Positions 54,597-64,000 of a stretch of 64,000 nt of DNA are shown in pieces; within the stretch, counting starts at the first letter, position 1; every line of letters begins with the position of its first letter. The stretch lies in assembly GCA_028554795.2 (NCBI GenBank), contig CM068842.1, positions 24,214,590-24,278,589 of the forward strand, in the 5' to 3' direction. This DNA comes from Sinohyriopsis cumingii. Its lineage: Eukaryota > Mollusca > Bivalvia > Unionida > Unionidae. The notes under the pieces are model-generated. The model did no database searches and was not told where the DNA came from. It was given only the letters and a program-made list of their open reading frames with translations. The translations under genes and the position numbers were made by a program.

Positions 54597-54799
54597 TAAT
54601 CCCCATCTTGGTCCCTATATTGTGTCTTATATTTTTGACATTTATATAATCCCCATCTTGGTCCCTATATTGTGTCTTATATTTTTGACATTTATATAAT
54701 CCCCCATCTTGGTCCCTATATTGTGTCTTATATTTTTGACATTTATATAATCCACATCTTGGTCCCTATATTGTGTCTTATATTTTTGACATTTATATT
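54597..54799. repeat. 50-bp tandem repeat, four near-identical copies
   Basis: ATAATCCCCATCTTGGTCCC, then TATATTGTGTCTTATATTTT, repeats with a period of 50-51 bp and only one or two changes per unit. Confidence 0.95.
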
Positions 54800-55729
54800 T
54801 TTGTGTTAGGGAGAAGTAAACAGAAATTCTAAATTCCTTTCTTTAACTTCAGTTGTGTTCAGTTTTAATTTGAGAGGATTTTTCAAAAACTGTCGCCAGT
54901 ACAAATAGTGAATATTTTTCCAAGTCTATTAATGTAATTGCCAATGAAAATTGAAAAAGATGGGATAGTTATTACTTTATTGACAACAAGCAGTACAGCC
55001 ATAATATTACCAAATAAATCATTACATGACTGTTTTGCACTACTTCCATGGTCTTTGCATCCCCCATCACCGTTAGTGCATAGGTATGACTGTTGTCACC
55101 TGAAATAAATGCATTATCAAATGTAAAATACCTGAAATAAATGCATTATCAAATGTAAAATATCTACATTCCTGGCATCTACAGCCCCTCTCTCTCTCTC
55201 TCTCTCTCTTTAATAGAAACGTCAGGTATTAAGCAAATCTATAGTATGTATATCATTTTACAAATAATAATTTTGTAAGGAACTTTAGTCAATGACATTT
55301 TAATAACAAAACTCTATGATCGTACTTTGCAATGTAAGGTAAGTGACGTTTAATGCGACCGTCGAGTTCATGCAATCAGGCATTAAATCACACACACACA
55401 CACTTACGGCTAGCTTCACAAAATACATCTCCGTCAAAAAGAAGTTTGGAAATTTATTTTTGCCGCGCTTTACATGTTTTGCTTGTAGTGAATTTCTTCC
55501 TAAATCCCAAGAATAATCACCGAATGCTGTAGATGTTTTTTCTCGACAAGCAAACTAGGATCGCCATCCCACCAATGAAACGTCAACACCTGGCATTATT
55601 ATACCGTATATATAAGCATTAATTACCATCATTAAACTAAAAGAAGGAACGAAGAAACATATCACAGAGCACATTCACCCACCCACCCCAAAAAAATCGG
55701 AATATGTTATTTAGTAAGCAGTGTTATAT

Positions 55730-55768
55730 GCATATATATATACATATACATATATATATATATATATG
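55730..55768. repeat. (TA)n/(CATA)n microsatellite
   Basis: Alternating TATA and CATA runs. Confidence 0.9.
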
Positions 55769-56584
55769 AGTTAACAATAAGGAAATAAGGTGGAATATAA
55801 AATGTGGGAAATAATTATCACATGTATGGTAGCTTGAAACCACATTTGAACTGTTAACATAACCTCACACCCATTTTAGGCATTGTTAGTTATAACTAAA
55901 AAAACATTCTTTATTTGTCAATCAATTGCTAGTGCTTTCACTCACTATAGAACAGGCGGTTTCTTTGAAGTATGTCGAAGAGGCTTGAGTCTAACCTTAA
56001 AGGTTAAAACTGTTGTGCAGTTTGGGTACAGCTGACCAGAATATGAAATGGGGGCACGTTGGGGGGGGGGAGGGGGATAACGCACTCCACAGGGAGAAAC
56101 GACGTGTCTTTTGAGAATTTCACGTGAATTGGACCCGAAAATGTTAAATATGCCACGAAAAACTTCCCAATGGTATGTCCCAGTCTGCGTGCATTCGGCT
56201 TCAATCTCCCAACTTGGTTTTTTACAAGATTTATTTTTTGCATGACACGCTAGAATAACTGTACGGTATTAACTAAATTTATTCAACGACTATTTGAATT
56301 TTTTTGGAAATCTTTCTGTCATTTTGAAACTTCAACACAGAAGGGACATTCTTCGTTGGAACATATTTGGATTTCTTGGAACTATTGGAACTGAAAGGAC
56401 ATTTAAGAAATAGGAATTTATTCACCATGCTGTAAGCTAATTTAATTCTTTCACTCCTGTATTTTGAGAAATAAATTATTTTCAATTATGCAAAACCTTT
56501 TTGTTTTGCTATTTCTTGTTGCGTAGTTTAAGTCCCTGGGATTGATGGCAAAAGTAAAAGACCAATGAGCAAAATTACCATATA

Positions 56585-56815
56585 TTAATTACCCTGCCTG
56601 GATTCCTGTTTGGTGACACACTCCTTCAAAATATCACAACCAGTTGTAAATGAATTGACGACTTGTGCCTTGATACATATAGCACGGAACATCTGCTTTA
56701 ACTTTGTATCATATCTCAGCCACGGACGTCCGAGTTTGCAGCTGTCAATAAATTGTCGGAACTTCTGACCGTTCATCATGATGTAGTGTTGCCCTTGAAA
56801 CATTACTACCATCAC
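56585..56815 (-). pseudogene. TTF-type zinc-finger relic of a hAT-like/ZNF862-like transposase
   Basis: The minus-strand frame reads GRPWLRYDTKLKQMFRAICI, then KAQVVNSFTTGCDILKECVT and KQES. This is the pattern of the TTF zinc finger in hAT-derived proteins such as ZNF862-like and ZMYM-like ones: PWL.Y, MFC..C.KA, NSF.TG, then VTKHE. The first Cys of the MFCxxC pair is Arg and the final His is Gln, so metal binding is probably lost. No downstream transposase body was seen. It may be a relic, or one exon of something longer. Confidence 0.52.
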
Positions 56816-57569
56816 TACATGTAGATGATGTTGGACTTGTCAGGCATAACATCGGGTTCATTGACTGTGTTGTCAGATGAATTTGCACTAAATCCAAATG
56901 ATGTTAATTTTGTTTACCCACTCTTAGGATGAGACGATGAACACGCAATGTCTAACTTACGTTTACCCATGAAAAAAGTTGCACTGCTGACAGTATATAA
57001 TTCTGATTGAGATTTTTTCCATTTGCTTTGTATTTATACACAGCAATCTGTACTTCAAAGGTATTCAGTTGGCTCTGAAGTTTCAGCAAAACTATTTTAT
57101 TGGTACATTTATAAAAAAAAAAATAAATAAATAAACTACAGAAGGATTAGCCGTTGTTCAATTAATTGTAGCTGGTTCTGTTCGTGTCTTCAAAGGTCGG
57201 TCGATTGTAGGTATAGTCCGGTAGCATGACTGAGGGTATCACAGCATAACAGTACTCAGGCCAGATGTTAACATAAGCGGATTATAATGTAACAATGCAC
57301 TGTAAAGATGGGTTTGTCAATACGAACAAAGAATTTGTTTATGTAACATTTATATTCCAGTGCATTGTGTATCCAAGTTTGTGGCTTCCGTTCGTGGTCC
57401 CATTGAATGTCTCCACTCTAAATCTATGATTGTATGTACAAATTAAATAGCCAAAAAGGTTGTCGCCCAAAAAATCGCCTGATGGTATATTTTGTCGCCA
57501 ATAAGGAAAAAACATAGTGATTTGCGACATTGCGAAGCCCAGGACAATCCCTTGTTGTTCACTGGTATT

Positions 57570-58214
57570 GGGGGCGCTCACCAGATAATATGTACTTTTG
57601 AGAGAGTGACGCATGTAAGGTGAAGTAGTTCGCATTTAAAACATGCACAGTGGAGAGAATGTTGGCATACCTCTATGCTACATTAATGTAATGTGGATGA
57701 TATTTCTTTTGGATACTGTACTTTTGGAAATTTGACATGATTTAAGCACACTGCTAACTAAAATGACTGCTCCCTTGTGTTAAAAAATCAGCCTGAATTA
57801 GTCTAAAGTACACTATACATAGCAGCTATTAAAATAGGGAAAATGAATTTTGCCAGACTAGACAATACCAGCTTCTGAAAGTGCAATGAATGAATTACCA
57901 AATATATAAAATGTAAAAAAAGTTATCGGCTCTTTTTTATACAATTTACCTCTGAAGTTCAGGAAGTGAAAATGACCAAGTAGAGCTAGCACTTTTTTGA
58001 AAGGTGCACATTTGAAGTAAGGCCAAGCTGTATACTCTATAGTACACCCATCAATCATACACCAAAATAAAGGGAATTAAAGGTTCTTTGAATTATACCT
58101 AAGATATACAAGGTCTTTTTTAAATAGCCAGTATAACCAGTGAGGAAACCCAGGAAAATTCTTTTTCTTTAAAATCCTAACCCTATGCAAAATACGAAAC
58201 TGTTGAGCGCCACC
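57570..58214. mobile_element. MITE family M, copy 4 (645 bp, TSD ATT)
   Basis: Ends GGGGGCGCTCACCAG and GAGCGCCACC, flanked by ATT at 57567-57569 and 58215-58217. Very similar to copy 1 through its whole length. The minus-strand frame shared with copy 1 (reading CAPFKKVLALLGHFHFLNF) is again open here. Confidence 0.93.
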
Positions 58215-58644
58215 ATTACAAAGTGCTCAATAATATTTTCAAACTAAAACATTAATTTGGGATTATTGTTAATTCATGTAGAGACATTTTAGGTTATATC
58301 ATTGTGATATATCAAGACTGTTGGCACGTCAACAGTATTATAAATTGTTGGTACATCAGAACTTTCAAGATTGGAATTCATTCAGAACACCGATACAATT
58401 AATTTGGAATACTCTATACTTTTGGACTTGTGATAGGATGTTTTTGACCATTTGGAATTGAATACACAATACTGTAAGTTCTTTTTAAATTTTCACTTTG
58501 TGTCACAGGGGAAAAAAATCTTTTTTAAATTTAACACAACCTTTGGTTTTCATTCTTTTCTGTTACTGACTTTAAGATCATAGAGTCCGAACGGTACATC
58601 TTGGCATGTATATGGATATATATTGAATGAATTACTTGGACACA

Positions 58645-58822
58645 TTAGATCACCTTCTCAAGTTTGATAAAATATTTTAAAGTAGCTTTTATTTTTTCAT
58701 CAACTTCAAGGTACTCATTCACATGATTGCAGTTGTTGAAGGCATCTCCCATCTTGAGACTGAGGTCATCGTCCAGGACAATTGTCAACACAGAATTAGT
58801 TCTTAAAATGTGTACTTGTTGC
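58645..58822 (-). CDS. Candidate terminal exon of an unknown minus-strand gene
   Basis: A possible acceptor (AATATTAAACAG) precedes a 177-bp segment with protein-like composition: NSVLTIVLDDDLSLKMGD, AFNNCNHVNEYLEVDEKIK, TLKYFIKLEKVI, stop at 58645-58647. The acidic and hydrophobic pattern suggests a helical domain, but no family is recognised. No upstream exon was identified in the repeat-rich 5 kb to its right. It could be chance. Confidence 0.25.
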
Positions 58823-59079
58823 CTGTTTAATATTATAAAACTGTAAATAAGAACATAAATAAAATTCTTAAAATCATCAGATAGTTGTTGTTTTATCATT
58901 CTACCACATATTAAATGACAATACCTTTAATCCAACATACGATTTCTTTAGACATTTCTCAGCTGTAAACCTTTGTAATAATAGGTACTATACATTTTAG
59001 AAGATGTTATACTCATTTGTTGTAAAATCATGTCAGGATGATATCTAAAACAACACAAATTTCTTTTTCAATCTCTTTG

Positions 59080-60237
59080 TATGTCTGCATGCATAATTTA
59101 TTAGCTCTACTGATCCTAGACTATCTTCAAGACCTTTCCCACATTTAAATGCCTTTCTAAGACTAAATTCACAAGAATGGCATGCAAGTGTCATGCAACA
59201 ACTTGGAATAATCCTCATAGCAGTGCATTATAACCCTACTGGGCAATAGTAACAGTCCCTTGTGATGTTTAATATCTTCCAATATTCATTTTATGCAACA
59301 AATCCCTTCAGGACCTTTCCTACCTTTAAGTCAGTCTTTCTAGGATTAAATTGCAAAATATGGCATGCAGAAACTTTGGAATATGCTCCATAGAGAAATA
59401 TAACTATATAGGGTAATAGCAAAGATACCTACAGACTTTTAACATCTCAAAGATAATCTTTTTCGGCAACAACTACATTGAAGACCTTTCCTAGCTTTAC
59501 AATAGTATTTAAAATGATTTTAAAAAAATAATGGCATGCATGCATCACGAAACATCCACTGGAATAACCCCATAAGTGTGAAATACAAGTCTATGTGACA
59601 ATAGAGATTTAATATCTTCCTGGTATTTTTCATGTTATGAATATCTCCCTTCCTGGTCTCACCTACCTTCAAAATAGTCTTTTTAGAACTAAATTTAAGA
59701 ACAAAGTTATGCCGGCATAATGCAACAACTTCGAATAAACACCATAGGCTGTGCAACATAACCCTAGGTGACAATGATAACAATTTAAATAAATCTTTCC
59801 AGGATTAAATAACAAAATGTTGCATACAAGAATTATGCAACATCTTGGAATAACCCCAATAAGTTATGTGGGACAATAGTAACAAGACCCTTAGACCTTT
59901 AATATCTTCCAAATATTGTATTTCTGCCACAACTCCCTTGAAGACCTTTCATACCTTTGTAATGGTTTTAACATTATTAAATTTCCAAACATGGTGTGCA
60001 TGCATTGTACAGCAATTTAGAACAACCCTCATAACTGTGAAATATAATTCTGTTGGGCAATAGTACAAATACTTTTAGGAGTTTAATATCTTCCAAATAT
60101 TCATTTTGTGAAGGTAGTCCACTCAAGATCTCTCTTACCTTTAAAATAGATTTTTAGGACTAAATTCCAATATGTCATGAAAACATAATGCAACAACTTG
60201 AAATAACCCCCTTAACAGTGAAATATAACTCTGTAGG
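59080..60237. repeat. ~175-bp tandem array, seven diverged units
   Basis: Units share AACAACTTGGAATAACCCC, AATATAACTCTGT, TTTAATATCTTCCAAATATT and AAGACCTTTCCTACCTTT. The landmark occurs at 59201, 59373, 59558, 59728, 59842, 60015 and 60197: spacing 114-185 bp, with one short unit. The array stops abruptly at the LTR start at 60238. Confidence 0.87.
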
Positions 60238-60613
60238 TGTTATAAGTATGATTGTCTGTGTCAGATTCTAGCTGTTAGTAGTGACAGTTGGCCAGAACAT
60301 TAACCCCAGCATTCTGGATTTTTGATACCTGAGACTGTCAACAGGTTCCGTGCTGTTGTTTTTCTTCCCAGGGCTAACTGAGCCTGGACCACCAGTTCAT
60401 GCCCCTGGATAAGGCACAAATGTTAAATTAAGATCCCTTACCTCTAACCCTTACTAAAACAAGAGCAGAGTAGTAGAGCACGCAGTTATCTAGCTGGGGC
60501 TTGGTACTGTAAGCAACAGTGGTTTTTTGTTTTTGTGAAGATTTGTTTTATTTTACATAAAGTTGTAGGACCCTTACTTGGCGTTTGTGTGTCCTTTGAA
60601 CCTGTGTGTAACA
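60238..60613 (+). mobile_element. Probable 5' LTR of a Ty3/Gypsy-like element (376 bp)
   Basis: Begins TGTTATAAG exactly where the tandem array is interrupted in mid-unit, and ends GTGTAACA, giving TGTTA...TAACA termini. A tRNA-type primer site follows five bases later. No second LTR is seen before the window ends, so the boundary rests on the array break and the termini. Confidence 0.58.
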
Positions 60614-60617
60614 ATTT

Positions 60618-60639
60618 TGGAGGCAGCGGTGAGATTCCA
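60618..60639 (+). other. Primer-binding site complementary to a tRNA-Leu 3' end
   Basis: TGGAGGCAGCGGTGAGATTC resembles the complement of a Leu-tRNA 3' end of the ...ATCCCACCGCTGCCACCA type, with about three mismatches in 22. It lies five bases after the proposed LTR end, the standard position for priming minus-strand DNA synthesis. Confidence 0.5.
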
Positions 60640-60891
60640 ATAATTCTGTGTGAATTATTTGGAATTGTTCAATACATTGGAATTATGTTTGACAATTCTG
60701 AAAGCTGTGAATTCAGTGAGTCTGTGTGTGATATTAGCAGTGACTGGTTGTAATGTGTGTATAACATACAGTTGTTGATTGCTAAGTGCAAAGTGTGTAC
60801 CACTGTAACGCGTGTACACGAATAAGCCCAGAAATTCATAGAAAAGAAAAACTAGTCCAATGGCTGTGAATACAGTGATAGAACTTACAGT

Positions 60892-62130
60892 ATGTACATG
60901 AATGTGGACATGTCGAAACTACAGACTGCGGATACACTGCAAAGTATTCGAGAGAAGTTCTTTGCTACTCGTGAAGAGGCTGAGGAGGAGCCAATGGCAT
61001 TCTTCTGTGAGAATGATATTTTGCGGCGGAAATGGCAATCTGGTGATGGTACGCGTGGAAGGGAGCAAATCATTGTACGAGCAGGATTACGAAAGATGGT
61101 AATGGAGCTGACACATGATCGACCCCTTGCAGATCACATGGGTTTGGAAAAAACTAAAGAGAGGATTCTCAAATTGTTCTTTTTGCCTGGAATGTTTTCA
61201 GATGTAAAAAGATACTGTACATCGTGTCACGAATGTCAGAAGACAGCAAAATGGACTGCAGGTGATAAAGCACCAATGGTTTGCCCACCAGTGATAGAAG
61301 AACCGTTCTCAAAAATTGATATGGATATTGTATGACCGTTATCTAGAACGAAGTCTGGACACAAATACATTCTGACTGTGGCTGATGATGCAACAATGTA
61401 TATTGAAGCTTTTCCTTTGAAGGATATGGAGACAACGAGTGTATCTAGAGCACTGATTGAGCTGTTTATCCGTTGGTTTTCCAAGGGTCATATTAACAGA
61501 GAAAGGGACCAAATTCACTAACTCCTTATTCAAACAGTTGTATGAGCTACTGGGTATCCGTGGAGTTACAACAACGCCTTATCACCCACAAGCGAATGGA
61601 AAGGTAGAACGTTTTAACGGAACGTTGAAGTCAGTGTTGCGAAAGTTCTGTACAGACAACAAGAATAAATGGGATGAGATGTTACCATTTTTGTAGTTTG
61701 CATACCGCGAAGTCTCACATGAGGAAACTGGATTTTCACCCTATGAAATGTAGTATGGTTGGTCAGGTTGGGTAATTCAAATCTGAGGTCTGATCATCCG
61801 CCAATACACCTGCTGACGCTTCAGTACAATTAGTGCATAACACCGTTGGTCTCCGGCGCCAGTACAGCATGCTACAGATTGTCGATATTGTTAAGTCGAA
61901 CAAGAATAGAAATTGCCACACTAAATCAAGAGTACCGATAGGTGTGAATAGCAAGATTTAGACTATGGCGGTCCCCAAGGTAAAATGGCCATACGGATAT
62001 TCACAAACTGAACCAATACTATGATGTGCGAATTGAGGCAGAAGGATGAAACAATGCAGCCATGTTTCTGGTTGCAAAAGGGAAACAGGATTGTACTATT
62101 CTGAACAAGACCTCACTCTGTCGGGAACGT
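60892..62130 (+). pseudogene. Ty3/Gypsy integrase, broken
   Basis: The first block (60892-61335) carries the zinc-binding HHCC domain (THDRPLADHMGLEKTKE, then YCTSCHECQK) and the start of the catalytic core (KIDMDIV, containing the first catalytic Asp). A TGA at 61333-61335 follows. The core continues in frame (SGHKYILTVADDAT) to a frameshift near 61475. It then reads FPRVILTEKGTKF, where the second catalytic Asp is Glu, and YHPQANGKVERFNGTLK, which holds the catalytic Glu. Further stops at 61694 and 61750 end it. A late HKLNQYYD matches the end of the C-terminal domain at about 62010. Gag, protease, RT and RNase H are missing between the primer site and this block. Confidence 0.85.
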
Positions 62131-63619
62131 TACTTAAAAGGAACAGAAATTCTATCCAACATTCAAGTAAATGCAAGACATATCTGATATTAAAAAAAAT
62201 ATTACAAAACCTTGGACATTTTCAGTTTTCAATGATCCACAAGGAAACAAGAGCATTACTACCACTGAGCCCTATGGTCCTAATGGAAAATATACTTCCA
62301 ACAGAAAATACGCATTGCCCAGTAAGACAGAAGGAAAATGCACAACCATGCACATGTCAGGTCTGCCTATATAAATTCTTGATAGTAACCCGATAGACAA
62401 AATAGTACTAAAGTTGATATGATTGTTAATGAACACAACTACAGGTTCTACATGGCCTATCTCGATATCATAAACGGGTATGCCTATTTAAACTCCGTAA
62501 AGGAGACGAGAGGAAAAATAAAACCCCAGCCATAATCTATACTGTGTTGTTTTAGAAGTAGGAATATGGCACCCAGGGTGTATTTACCACAGGTCATGCT
62601 TTAAATGCAGACAGACTGGTCACAATTAACTTAAAACAAGGACAAAAGCAACCGGGACAAAACTACTCTCAAGTAGTTAAACATGGGAGAGATAAGAAGT
62701 ATTGCAAAGAATGAAATAGCAGATAGGGACATTATAAATATGTGAAATTAAACAGAATAGGACAATGATAAAGAAATGCAGGACGGCAGCCTGGTAACTC
62801 CAGGCCAAGAAAAGCGTGTACGTATTCTAATCACCAACATAAGATATTGTTTCCTTAAACTCCCCATAATCTTTAGGAATTGTGCTTACTTTCGACTGGA
62901 CCCACGCCTAATTCAGAACGAAAAAAAAAAACATTTAAAAAAAAAACAGTTGAATAAACGGCAGAAACCACATTTTTGACCGGGGGGTGGGGGGGAGGGA
63001 GAGACACACTTGAATTCATACTAAGCTCCACAAGCTTTTCAAGCCTCTTGTCAAATCCTTTCTTAGCTCTTAATGAACTAGAAGAACGAGAGAGAAATGA
63101 TGAGAAGGTTGGAAAAATAATGGCCTCGCTGAGAAAAGTGGCGAGAAGGAAGTGAAAACAGACCAGAAAATACAAAAAGTCACAAAGCATAACAGAAGTC
63201 AGTTTGAGTAGACGGTGTGATAAGTGAAATCCTATGAATAAAAATAAAACAAATAGAACACTTGGAAAGAAAAGGAAAAGGGCGACATTACCCCAGGCCT
63301 TGAAAGGATCCCCCCCCCAACTCTTTGTCCTAATAAGGAAATATAGTTAAATACAATTCTGCCGATGAAGACAATTAAAGGAGAAAGGCGAGAGCCAAAT
63401 TCACGAAAGAAACAACGAACCAGGAGTTAGAACGTAATTAATAATCACAAACAAAACTACGACAAAAGCACACACACACACACAAAAAACACAACACAAC
63501 ACAAAATCAGAAAATAAAAAATGAAATGGGGAGAAGTGACGAAACATGCCAAGCTCAGAAATTACTGAAACTACTAAATCGGGTAAAAAGTATTTGTGTT
63601 TTTGTGGTGTGGGGTTGAC
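62131..63619. other. Purine-rich DNA after the integrase relic, no gene recognised
   Basis: May include the 3' end of the Gypsy-like element, but no LTR copy was found. It has A-rich runs, a G-rich tract at about 62983-63000, a C-run at about 63311 and a (CA)n at 63469-63484. Open frames here show no family resemblance. Confidence 0.5.
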
Positions 63620-63912
63620 TTAGATTTAACAATTTGAGTCATATCACTATGATGTCTGCAGTGTGACAGTTTATGGGGATGTTTAGCACTGGAGCGCATT
63701 TAGCATCCTGTTCCACCTAGTCCTACCCAGTCACATTATCCTGACACCAGGCCGACCAGTTCTAACACTAACCTCATAATGCTGAGGCCAAGCGAGTCAG
63801 CGACTTGGACCATTTTTATAAGTCTTTGATATGACTAGTTTGGGGTTCGAACCTGCGACCTCATGCATCTGAGGCGGATTCTCCAACAACTTAGGCCGCC
63901 GGAGTGGCTTAA
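63620..63912 (-). mobile_element. tRNA-derived SINE, family A (minus orientation)
   Basis: The reverse complement begins near 63912 (AAGCCACTCCGGCGGCCTAA, box A) with box B GGTTCGAACCCC at about 63845, and follows the family body through GACTGGGTAGGACTAGGTGG. The tail is worn. The box B region is the best kept of the copies here. Confidence 0.83.
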
Positions 63913-64000
63913 CTCGGGGGAAAAAAAGAGAAAAGAGCAATTTGGGATATCGAAATAGGAAACTACAAAATGGTATATTGGTAACGGAAAATGGCTTGAT

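Larger units (their letters stand above)
53868..56584. other. Intergenic DNA with simple repeats, no gene
   Basis: Holds a 50-bp tandem repeat (54597-54799), a TC run (55191-55210), a CA run (55389-55402) and a TA run (55730-55768). Small open frames show no family resemblance. Confidence 0.6.

Overview
This is a 64 kb stretch of an AT-rich animal nuclear genome. Genes are split by GT-AG introns, spacing is wide and repeats are dense. The tRNA-derived SINEs with short (CAA)n or (CA)n tails, the many DNA-transposon MITEs, and the style of the LINE and Ty3/Gypsy relics suggest a marine lophotrochozoan, most likely a mollusc. That placement is inference from repeat style, not a database result.

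Only two protein genes are well supported. They lie tail to tail. (1) Spermidine synthase (SRM-like) is on the + strand, with eight exons from 2520 to 33146. All splice phases fit and they give a 300-residue protein. (2) A FASTKD-family mitochondrial RNA-binding protein is on the - strand, with two exons: 52704-51022, then a 9.3 kb intron, then 41714-40677. They give 906 residues ending in FAST_1, FAST_2 and RAP domains. Three short candidate exons are offered with low confidence: - strand 2333-2256, + strand 1583-1711 and - strand 58822-58645.

Most of the window is repeats. The SRM introns carry hAT-type non-autonomous elements, a probable 1.3 kb solo LTR, several SINE copies, a hAT transposase relic, a tyrosine-recombinase relic, a foldback element and many tandem arrays. 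A satellite with a period of about 142 bp appears in two introns of this one gene. The intergenic gap (33.2-40.7 kb) holds a decayed family-B DNA polymerase of the Polinton/Maverick type. The FASTKD intron holds a nearly intact LINE reverse transcriptase, a 193-bp hAT MITE and two SINEs. The right third (53-64 kb) holds a TTF zinc-finger relic, a 175-bp-period array, and a Ty3/Gypsy-like element (LTR, tRNA-Leu-type primer site, broken integrase) inserted in that array.

The clearest possibly undescribed item is a family of four MITE copies of about 650 bp (21774, 41826, 53208 and 57570). They have matching imperfect 17-bp terminal inverted repeats, and each copy is flanked by its own 3-bp target-site duplication (CAA, TAA, AAA, ATT). 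The spermidine synthase also carries several replacements in loops that are normally near-invariant. No prokaryotic features, CRISPR arrays, rRNA genes or functional tRNA genes were seen. All alignments were made by eye.
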